A stretch of 64,000 bases of DNA from positions 86,095,056 through 86,159,055 of the forward strand of contig CM049310.1 in the NCBI GenBank assembly GCA_026874595.1. Direction: 5' to 3'. The position numbers were made by a program, and so were the translations under genes. Under the pieces are notes generated by a model that was not told the DNA's origin, did not search any database, and saw only the letters and a program-made list of their open reading frames with translations. Shown piece by piece: positions 23,953 to 33,901 of this stretch; position 1 is the first letter of the stretch, and every line of letters begins with the position of its first letter. Source of the stretch: Sipunculus nudus (lineage: Eukaryota; Annelida; Sipuncula; Golfingiida; Sipunculidae).

Positions 23953-26033
23953 GGTAGCAGGACTGGTCAAAATCCTAAAAATTGATGTTTTTTCAATGAA
24001 AGGTATACGTAATATTGAATACTGGGCGGATCTAATGCAGCTGAGCATATTTTGGGTCGCCGGTTGCATTTTGTGGAAAAGGGTGATTACTATTCAGTAA
24101 ACACCAAGATGTGTTGACAGGGTGTTTGTAAACTAACTCCAGCCCTGCCACAGGTCTGTCAATCACTCTGCCCCCAGCCCTCACCTGGGTCATTCAGCCA
24201 ATCGCGAGGTGCAAGTGTTTAATTAATGCATGGGCCAAGTACCTCCGTGCACGAGGTGGCAAGAACTGACGGTCGACGCTTGTTTGCCCAATCAAAATAG
24301 CTGAGCATACAACTGATAAGCGTTGGAGAGCAACCCTAACTCTAGCTAATTAGTGTGCAAACAAACCCGTCCTTGTGAATGATCTGTTGGTGTCATTGGC
24401 TTTTCTGTCTTTTGTCGGGTATGTTACGCCGAAACACAAATTTTCACTTAACATCATGTTATTTCTGCTATATCCTGAGCCTATCGACAGATACGTAAAA
24501 TTACTTTATAATAAGCTGCTTCATATCCCAACCATAACGTCTATGATATTCATACTGTCAACACCGCAACAAATAAATATTACACCAATACCAAACAAAA
24601 CTACGAGGGGCCGACGACGCAAATCCCGAATGCCACTTGAAAAACTGCAGCAGTTGAAAGTTATCAAGAAGTCTCAGCGGGCCGAACCTACTCCGTGATC
24701 AAACTGATGGCCAGCGACGATGAATCGTCAAATGACGGCATCTCTACGTTTACGCATGAAGGAAAACCGGAGGCCGACACCTATCGACTTTGGCAGTGTT
24801 ATCAACTAAACGCGCTATTGTCAGCCGCTGTTCTACTTCCCTCCAATAAACAATAAGTCCAGATTTCACATATGACTTATAAGTGTATGCAAGATTTAAA
24901 TATAAACTTTATTTATTTTACATAGATTGTACAACTATTTATAATAACTAATACGAGCCACTCTCCTTGGCACGGATGTTGCCGCTCGGTAGTCGGTAAA
25001 TATATAATTTATTTATACGAGATTTGTATGATCGTTATAAACTCGTCCCTATTGTCAACTCCCAAATACCTATAATTGATGTAAACCTCGATAAGTAAAT
25101 CAATCTTCGTTCTCCTTGAATGGCCATAGATCCCTCTCCCCTTGTTCCTGTGTAAACACGCGGTTACCTATTAGGCCCGGCTATGCACCTGTTCTGCCGA
25201 GCGTCCCGGTTGTCGGGTGCTCAGCGCACCTTGGCACTCGGCCAAAACTGTAAGCTCCGCCTACTGAAGTCCATGCACGTAGTGTTTGACAAGTCACTTT
25301 TATCGTTTTAATACGTTTTTAAAGCAAAATAGTCAATTAATCTATGTTATTATAGCATGGTTTGATACGAACCACCGTCTTGACCAAATTCATGTGACTG
25401 TCAACATGTAGTTGTGGTTAGTAACGTGTGTAAGACGAATGATCTTTACGAATATAGTTTTTGGCCATTTTCTCGAAACATCATTTCACCTGAACACCTT
25501 ATCTTTAGAGCGTTATTTCTCAGTAATCACTTGTCCGAAACATACCATCTTTGATATATGCAATTGTCAATATGTCTTCTAAAAAGCGTTTTTTTTTTAT
25601 TTTTATTTTACGCCTATACTAAATTTTAAGGATTTTATTAAGGTAAAAGTAAAAAAAAGGAAATGATTTGTGAAGATTTCAAAATTAAATACTCAGTAAA
25701 ATCGTAATTTTTAAACTTAACTCACTAAACAAAAAAAAAAAAAAACGCCTGGGGATTATTATCTTAATTCTCGATTTATTTAAGGAGATTTTCTGTATCT
25801 GCTTTAGTTTTGCTGGAATAAACGATTTTTTTGTTAAATATTAAAATTAAATTAAAATTCTTACAAATTGAAACCTGTTCCTCGGAAACAAAGTTTATTA
25901 TCACCAAACTATAGAGAATTTTCTTAGCTTTCAGAAAATGTATACTTTAGGGGGTATTAAAGCATTATATTGTCCAATGCAAAGGAAAAACTGAAACAAA
26001 GTCAGGTCAGGTGTCGGGACCAGTCCTGCCACC
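23953..26033 (+). mobile_element. TTAA-flanked DNA transposon, ~2.08 kb (piggyBac-like target site)
   Basis: Terminal inverted repeats GGTAGCAGGACTGGTC and GACCAGTCCTGCCACC match at 15 of 16 positions. TTAA lies directly outside both (23949-23952 and 26034-26037). The corresponding point in the right arm (38803-38806) has one TTAA and no insert. No transposase is seen. It carries coding-like stretches: 24375-24698 (basic C-terminal part with GRRRKSR) and 24707-24856 (49 aa, acidic start). The ends do not begin with the CCC usual for piggyBac, so the superfamily is tentative. Confidence 0.82.
24375..24698 (+). CDS. Unrecognised ORF inside the TTAA element (107 aa)
   Basis: The N-terminal half is hydrophobic. 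The C-terminal ~35 residues are basic, with TRGRRRKSRM (AT-hook-like) and KLQQLKVIKK. A 49-aa ORF begins eight bases after its stop in another frame. It may be a captured host exon or chance. No homology is recognised. Confidence 0.25.
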   Translation: MNDLLVSLAFLSFVGYVTPKHKFSLNIMLFLLYPEPIDRYVKLLYNKLLHIPTITSMIFILSTPQQINITPIPNKTTRGRRRKSRMPLEKLQQLKVIKKSQRAEPTP

Positions 26034-26300
26034 TTAAATTGTGGGGCTTCTTTTTGAAAAAAACTTCATAAAACACATGACTTGGCTGAACTTTTGAAAA
26101 CATGGTTATCATGGAAAAATATTTTTGAATATATACAAATCAACATACCTGTAACCAAAAAAAAAATTGTCAAACGGTGGTCACATCACTGGACTCAGTG
26201 CCCAGTGTTGACCATAATGTAAAGCTCTCGCATTGAGAGCGGAGCCATGTGGTCTTTGGATTAAAAACTTTTACTTCCTTTTGAGAGAGAAAATTCCTTT

Positions 26301-26615
26301 AAGCCCCTTTCACAAATAAAACCTGCGAAATTTTTCATCCCGGAGTACATGGATAAAAAATAGTCCGTATCACTCCTTGCTGGCACCGTGCACCGCCGTG
26401 CAGCAACCGCATACATCCGGGTGTCTCCGTGTAGCAACCTGGAGCTCCGTATTGAGACCGGCATCTTCCATCCATGCTCCGGGATGATCCGTTTTACTAT
26501 CCGTGAATGTGTGAAGTCCCATAAACGAAATCGCGCTGCCGTTCCCGGAAAACCACGGATTAAAGTTCGGGGTGGTCGGTGTTGTTATCCGTGAATGTGT
26601 GAAAGCCGCATTATA
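26301..26615 (+). mobile_element. MITE-like insertion, ~0.31 kb, absent from other arm
   Basis: It begins AGCCCCTTTCACA and ends TGTGAAAGCCGCATTATAA, giving a CTTTCACA inverted terminal block. It has an internal inverted pair (CATCCCGGAG at 26337 and CTCCGGGATG at 26477) and a direct pair ATCCGTGAATGTGTGAA. The other arm reads straight through CCTTTAGAGGCG. A TTA target duplication is possible (Harbinger-like). Confidence 0.65.
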
Positions 26616-27104
26616 ATTTAGAGGCGTTACAATGGATATGGGGGGTCAATGGGGATTATAGTGGACCCGCGAAATCCCTCTGCGCTCTGGCCACGGTCTT
26701 AAAAGGCCAGTCAAAATCCCGAGGCGCCTCCTGAAAAAAGTGTCACAGGCGTAGAGGTCCTTGCAGCACAAAAGAAATAGGGGCACCTAATGGGAAAATA
26801 ATAAAATGATTAATTATTCAGCTTAATAGGGGATAATCCCGCAAAATAAAACAAACTTGTCATAGAAGAGCACACCACCGATAGGTCTGCCGCATTTGGA
26901 GAGTCAAATCAGGACGGAACTAGGTAAACCGTGGTATAGAAAAAAAACTCCGTATTAATTATATAGATTATAGATACCTGCTGAATAAACTCTTCAAAAT
27001 ATCAATTTCATTTTTTAAAATAATAGTTTTCCATGAAGACGTTGCACTTGAACATCAGCACTCCACCATGAGGAAAATTATCTCCAATGTAATCTAGAAG
27101 ATTG

Positions 27105-28700
27105 TACACTCTTAGCAATCACCGTAAAATATACGGTATTATACCGGCAGCTGAGGCTTCCATCCTTTTACTGTAAATTTGTTACAGTCATGACTGTAAT
27201 TTTTTACAGTATGACCGTAAATTTAACAGCCGTGGTCGTAAATTTTACAGTCATGACCGTAAAATTCGCCGCTTTTTCTATATTTATATAGGGTTACTTA
27301 CTATAATAATACCTTCCAAATCTGCATAGAACATTAATGTTTGTATTTAATTTAAAGTTTTTTACTGTACTTAAATTCTATATTAACCCTGTCCTTAAAT
27401 GATACATGCACGTGAAAAAAACAATTTTTCTTGAGCAAGGACACACTTTTAAAAGCATGGGGATCAAGATCTTCCACGTTTAACACTCTTTTCCTGGACA
27501 TGTCTTCTGAAGGACCCTGAAACAAATCATACACAAGGTATCTGTACCTAAACTTACTTGTTTGGAATCCAAGTAATATTCCCTTTTTGGCAATTCTAGC
27601 CATTAATTTCCAAATTATATTTATCTAGTTAAAACAAAATTTCAGATGTCTGCATATCACAAAGATTTAAAAACGTATACAAAAAATAATCATTTATTTT
27701 ACCTGCTTTTAGTAAGCTAGACCTATAATCAATTATTTTTTTTTAATTGTTTAAGATAATTGGTAAAATATTACTATCATTTTTATAATTCTCATTGTAA
27801 TATGAAATATTAAACTGATGGAATTATGATAATGAAATATATATTCATGAACAGACAGTTGCAGTGATATCTGTTAAGATAATATTTAAATACTAATTAC
27901 CGAAGCTTGGTTATTTGTTAATGATTATTTCAGGCTAATAAAAATTCATTATTACTGTTTAAGGTCAAATCCAATCCGACACAATAATCATACTTCACCT
28001 TTTAAAAAAGCGTCCTTTTCCTCTCAAATGAAGCGCATGATCGTTGTCATCTTGGCTGGTACAGACGGTTAGCAGTTTTCTTGGCCTTCTGCTTCCAATC
28101 GGCATCTCTGCCATACACGGAATGCATATTTCTGGCTGTTTACGTGTATAATAGGCCTATATATGTACTACCTACATTGTAAAAAAATGAGAAAAATGTA
28201 CAAAAATACATGCAGTATTCAACAGCATAAATAAAATATACTTTCTGATAAACAGCAAAATTAGGAATAATAAAAAAGGGAAAAATATTGAAAAATAAAT
28301 ACTGGGGCTTAGATAGTTGGATTGAAATGTAAATATTCAAATTATATTTAAAAGTTACCTATGATTAGCTTTCAAATTAAAAAAAAAATTGCTGGCTGTT
28401 GATGTGATTCGCTGTCACGTTGCTGGAAACATGGCTGCTCCAGGGGCTGCACGTGTCTGGATGCCCGGATGTATCACAAAGAAAAGACAAGCCCGGCTAG
28501 CTTTACGCGGGTAATTAGACCGATAAGCCAGCAGCAGACACTGACTTTTACAGTGGTGGCCGTAACCTCACGCGCGTATACGGCGATTTACTGTAGAAGC
28601 TCTCGTTTACAGTAAATTGCCGGATAACTTGAAAATTACGGTGGCACTGTATTTTCATTCTGGAATTACCGTAAATTTTACAGCGAATGCTAAGAGTGTA
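27105..28700. mobile_element. DNA transposon with ~40-bp terminal inverted repeats, TA-flanked, ~1.6 kb
   Basis: The left end TACACTCTTAGCA and right end TGCTAAGAGTGTA are perfect inverted repeats, continuing imperfectly as a GTAAAATnTACGGTA block inside. TA at both borders fits a TA target duplication. Subterminal copies of CCGTAAATTTTACAG lie near both ends. Coding-like minus-strand fragments occur at 27352-27603 and about 28060-28140. No transposase domain is recognised. Confidence 0.7.
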
Positions 28701-28719
28701 ATTACCTTCGCCATGCGGG

Positions 28720-28820
28720 AGTTATATTATGTGTATCTATCTATCTCTGTCACTCCGTCTGTCTCTCTCTGCATCTGTCTATCTCTCTCTGTATTAGTCT
28801 GTCTATCTCTCTGTGTCTGA
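28720..28820 (+). repeat. Pyrimidine-rich TCTATCTCTCTG microsatellite
   Basis: Degenerate (TCTA/TCTG)n tract directly after the TA-flanked element, preceded by ACCTTCGCCATGCGGG. Confidence 0.7.
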
Positions 28821-30057
28821 AGAACTATTAGGAAAGGTATTTGGTTTATTCTTTAAGCCTCGTTGGATTTCATTAGCGTAAACGTCATTAACAGCCAGAC
28901 CTCTTTACAGTCTAATCGTCAGGTAATTATTTAAAATTCAGGCTTATACACAATCAATCTGATATTTCGCAGTTGGTATAAAATGGACACATATGCTAAT
29001 TACTAGAATAGCACTCGGTAAAGCGCACACCTGCGCCAGGACACACTAATCCCACATCTCTACAAAGGGTCATGTATCGGCACACTGCGCAGAATCGGAC
29101 TCACGAGAGTAGGACTCTGCTGGTTTAGATTTTTGGCGTCAATATCTGCCACCCACAATGCATTGGGGCTTCTATATACACCAGCGGTGTAGGTATTAAT
29201 GTAGTGAATAAGGTAATTCAGTCCGTTTTATCATGTTTGACATGTATTGTTTCAAGGGATATAACATGAACACTGGTGTCTTTATAGTAAGGACTTCACG
29301 GAATAAGTAATATTTTCTAAGCATACGCCTCTGAAAGGTAACCAGAAGGTGTTTCCTTGAAATGTAACAAATTTTGATTTTAAGTCATTAAAGAACTGAG
29401 ACAAGTAGTCACGGCCGTCTAACACTGCCTTACTGAAAGATTTTCATTTTGAGTAGAAATGACATATGGCAGAAGGGTCGAAAATCGGATAGGGATTGTT
29501 GCGTAATCCTGCTAACCGACAAACATACCAATAATCCAACAGACAAACACTAATGGAAACAAATCCTCCTTAGCCGAGGTATGAACCTCTCTCTTTGTAT
29601 GGCAAATGATATTCTAAATCAATCATGTATATTTTTATCTCGTTTTTTAAATGTTACAAATATCATTACGCGACTCCTACCTTGCTGGAACTAGTTATAT
29701 CTACTATTTGCATGTTTAAATGGGTGTAACCATTCCTGTTTAAGGCAGTGCAAAAGGTTGAGTTCTTGTAAAGTTTCAGGTCACCGGATATCGCTCGTTT
29801 CATGTCAGATGCCAAACACACCCATATGTCAGAATTCCTGTAGAGGTTTTAAGAAATCGACAAAGACAGCCGTCTGCATTGTGGTGATTGGCGGAAACAA
29901 CTATCCAATGCTTTTGCGTTGCTAGTATTCTTATATCGATTTCAGACCTTACAAATCCCGGGCCAGTCCTATTAGGTCTATGATGTCACAGATGTGTACA
30001 TTTCAGCAACTGACGCCAGACGTTGACTGATGTCGTCTGGCCAGGTTGGGAACAGAC

Positions 30058-30106
30058 ATGTCGTGCGCACTGACGCTACTTCAACTAATAGCAGTTTTGG
30101 AAACAG
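30058..30106 (+). CDS. Putative signal-peptide exon of the mosaic gene (GC donor)
   Basis: ATG followed by 15 codons encoding MSCALTLLQLIAVLET, then one base. The next bases, GCAAGT after CAG, match the consensus of the rare GC-AG donor class. One leftover base is exactly what the somatomedin-B exon at 42524 needs, completing an Ala codon. The joined N-terminus is a plausible signal peptide. The link spans a 12.4-kb intron and rests only on phase, donor consensus and hydrophobicity. Confidence 0.5.
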
Positions 30107-31738
30107 GCAAGTACTTAATTAGTTTTCTGTAAATAAGACATGATGTTTTTAAGTGGTGTAACAGATAAAACAGTATGGTGATAAGGTAATACATTTTTGT
30201 ATTAATTAATATTTATGTACTAAGTTTCATGTTTAACCTCAGACTGTCTAGGACCAAAAATGCCATAGATATTCAACGACACACCTTGTCTTATAACCAT
30301 ATAGATTATAATTTTTTCTAAAGTAAAATGATTTCTTTGTTTTATCTTAAATCAGATAATCTTATAACGATCAATGGATTTTTATTTATACATTTGAGTA
30401 AAATTTAAATAAATTTTGAAAACAATTGTTTCCTGAGACATTATAGTCGTGCAATAGACATATTTTAGTTACAATTTCTTTAAGCTTGCACTTCAAGTAT
30501 AAACAGATAGCTTTCATGTATATCTTACGTTTTTAAGAAGGTCTGTTTATAACCCTTTTATTAATTATTGAACGAGATTAAAATATATATTTCATCATAA
30601 CAGGGCAAAGAATAATTAAGAACCTTGAATCTCTTGCTATAACAAAGAGCTAATTTCTCAGGTTCTATCGAAGCCTTTGATCTTCTGGCAGGGTTCGAAC
30701 CGGGGACGTTCCGCTCTATATATGGCTAAACGCCTTAAGGTAGTATCTCACTGGACTGCGACAGCTTGCGACTAGTTGAAGACACGACAATTGCGAGAAA
30801 ATACGCGAAATAGCGACAATTCTCACTTGCAATCACACTAAATCTTATTTACGACATATTTGCGAACATTGTACGAGTGTTAGCCCAAAAATTCGGCTGG
30901 AGGTCGTATACCCGTCGTGCGAATGTCGTGCGATGTTCACAAGACATTCGCACGGCATTTGTGAAATATTCGCACGACCATTCGCGACCAGAATGTCAGA
31001 TTCTCATTTTCATCTCCAAATATTCGCAATGTGGTTGCATAGGTCGCAAACCCCTCTCAAAGTTGTCTCGCTGTTCTCGCAATTCCTGACTTGCAGAAAC
31101 TGACTTGAGAATAGTTCGAGACATGTTTGAGACGGGTTTGAGACACAAGCGACAGACAATCAATGTGCGACAACAATCCGCGACCAGCGGTTTCCTGCAT
31201 CCACATGGGTGTTTATATATTATTGAATCATATGAACTACACCGACGATAGTTTGATAATTATTTAACGGGTGTTTATTATCAAATGATATTAACCACAC
31301 CGACGATAGTTTTAAAATATTGAATTTCATATAACAGGGATTATGATCTCGTTAATGTCTAATAAAGCTGTCATTTTAAGTTTTTTACCCATTATTTAAT
31401 AATTTAAAATATTAAATTAAATGAAGTCAAATAGTTTAAAGGAAACGAGAAACAAATTGTTGTCTATTTCATTGGTATAAACAGGTAAAACATAATTACG
31501 AACAGAAACGATCACACACATACATAATATTCCTATAAGCTTAATTGCCATTGAAATCAATGACAATTTTGAATTAATTCTAATGCCGTGTAGTTTATAA
31601 GTTGACTCATTTGTCTGATGAGCATTGGCGGATCCAGAAACTCGAGAACACTAATATTGCGCTTATATTGAATTATCTTGGCGGATGATGGACAATATAA
31701 AAATTAAGTTCTTAAAGTTTCGTTTTAGATAAAGTTTA

Positions 31739-31775
<37 letters not shown>

Positions 31776-31978
31776 GTTTTGTTAATTTAATGTATATATA
31801 AATATTTATATATATCATGTAATGGATTCCGCCCTTTGGAAAATATAAATAAAATGTTTTATAAATGTTTATTATATTTACTTACATGAGGGAGGGTTCA
31901 TTAATATCCTCAACTTATATTGAATTGGCTTGGCGGATGATGGGCAATATAGAAATCAATTTCTTAAAGTTTCGTTTT

Positions 31979-32021
<43 letters not shown>

Positions 32022-32027
32022 ATATAT

Positions 32028-32080
<53 letters not shown>

Positions 32081-32882
32081 CGTTTTGTAAATTTAATGTA
32101 TATATAAATATTTATATATATTATGTTATGGATTCCGCCCTATGGAAAATATAAATAAAATGTTTTTATAAAAATTAATTATATTTACTTACATGGAGGA
32201 GGGTTCATTAATATCCTCAACTTATGAATTCGATAGTTTTAACATTATAATCTAATAGCTAAGGAATAAAAAAAGAAATCTGAAAAATGAAAATTAATTA
32301 CGAATAAAGAAAAGAACTTGATAAAAGGAACGATGTTAAAGCTTAACTGGGGGGGGGGGGGGATCGCCGTCTGGATCCGCCACTGATCAGCGTGCTTTCA
32401 GCCACTCCTTGTTGACCGCAGCGTACTCTCGCAGCCCCGGAACGAAGCTTTTAGTGCTTTGCTTATCATTTAAAATACGTCTATCACTTTGTCTAAATGC
32501 AAGCAATATTAACAAATCACATACATCAAATAGGGGTATTAATTAAGGCACGCTCGTTAAAAGACTTCAGCAGTATGCAGCCTTGATACAAACCTAAACT
32601 TAGTACAACAGTGGCTCAAAAAGTGCTTTCACTTTTTTTAGAGAATTTCTGTTGACTGCTGTTGTAATGTTAAAAGCTTCGTGCGTTTGATGTATTTCTT
32701 CGCCTATCAAAGCATCTATCATGTTCTTTTTTCTCCATCGTCTTTTAGGAAGTTAATGCTAAATGCGGTTAGCAGGGTATAAAAGCTTATAACTGTTATT
32801 GTCCGATCGACATTAATTATTATTAGTTTGGTTTATGGGTATGGCTTCCATGTTGGGAAACAGGTGGCACATTCAGGCGTGT

Positions 32883-32962
<80 letters not shown>

Positions 32963-33832
32963 GTTGCTTTTGTGGTCTAGGGGAAGAGCTCGTTACTCAA
33001 AGCCAGAAGACGTGAGTTCGAATCCAACCGAGGTGATGAGATTTTTTTACGGTTGGATCCCGCACAGGATGAGCGCTCTGCAGGCTTAAGGAAACGTCAT
33101 GCCCCGAGTCCGCATTTCACTCACAATAGATTGCAATATCGGGGGTTCTTCTGTGGTATATCCAAGCAATGGGGACGATTACACACCCATGGCCGTCGAG
33201 CTGTACTGTGCCAATCCGTAGTGGCATTGTTGGTCCGACATTAAAATTATAACAATATTAGTGTATGACACAGGTCATTGCAGAACACTAAGCGGAAAAA
33301 AGTTATTTTTTTCTCAGGCTTCGTAGGTGTGATCAAGTGTTGAATATTGTAGACAATACCTCTGATCAGAGTATTTTCAGTCACTTCTTGGAGACCGATG
33401 CGTACTCTGGCAGCCCTGGAACAAAGCTCTTAGTGTTTTGCTAGTCATTTAAAATAGGTCTGTAACTTTATCTAAATGAATGCAAAATTAACAAATCACA
33501 TAAATCTAAATAGGGGTACTAATGAGGGGAACGCACGTAAAAATACTACAGCAGTTTGAACGTTGATACAAACCTACACTGAGTGCAACAGTGGCTCAAA
33601 GAGTACTTTTACTATTTAGACAATTTCTGTTGACTGATGTTGTGGTGATGAAAGCTTCGTGAGTCTCATTTGTTATTTCCCCGCCTATCAATGTATCTAT
33701 CATATTGTTTTTTCTTCATTGTCTTTTAGGAGGTTAATGCTTAATGAAGTTATAAGGGTATAAAAGTGAATGACTGTTATTGTGTGATCGACGTCAATTT
33801 ATTAATGTTTTGGTTTATAGATGTGGTTATAT

Positions 33833-33901
<69 letters not shown>

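Larger units (their letters stand above)
21675..26970 (+). repeat. Left arm of large inverted duplication
   Basis: The reverse complement of 38148-41690, with clear but imperfect identity. Landmarks at the outer end are GGAAAATCCACGGCTCTGTC (right arm near 41665); near the middle GGGCCCCCACACATTATAAA (right near 40700); at the inner end CCGTGGTATAGAAAAAAAA then TATTAATTATATAG (right near 38150-38210). Within the arm a module is itself repeated in diverged form. Two insertions (23953-26033 and 26301-26615) are absent from the other arm. Short open frames here are not conserved as proteins. Confidence 0.88.
17445..30057. other. Intergenic region between divergent genes
   Basis: 12.6 kb between the ATG of the transporter (minus) and the putative first exon of the mosaic gene (plus). 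It holds microsatellites, a dispersed repeat (20405-20720), the left arm of the inverted duplication (21675-26970), a TA-flanked transposon (27105-28700), and about 1.3 kb of unrecognised sequence before 30058 that should contain the mosaic-gene promoter. A TATAAAA at about 28977 is the only TATA-like match noted and is far from the ATG. Confidence 0.5.

Noticed and set aside
27352-27603. 83-codon minus-strand ORF as a host gene
   Set aside because: It lies wholly inside the TA-flanked transposon, so it is treated as part of that element.
28975-28983. TATAAAA as core promoter of the mosaic gene
   Set aside because: It is more than 1 kb from the putative ATG, and such words are common in AT-rich DNA.
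30661-30750. Possible tRNA gene on the minus strand
   Set aside because: Only a B box is convincing; no acceptor stem or A box could be matched.
32959-33040. Possible functional tRNA
   Set aside because: A and B boxes are present, but the block is followed by a SINE body and repeated at 33990 without cloverleaf conservation.
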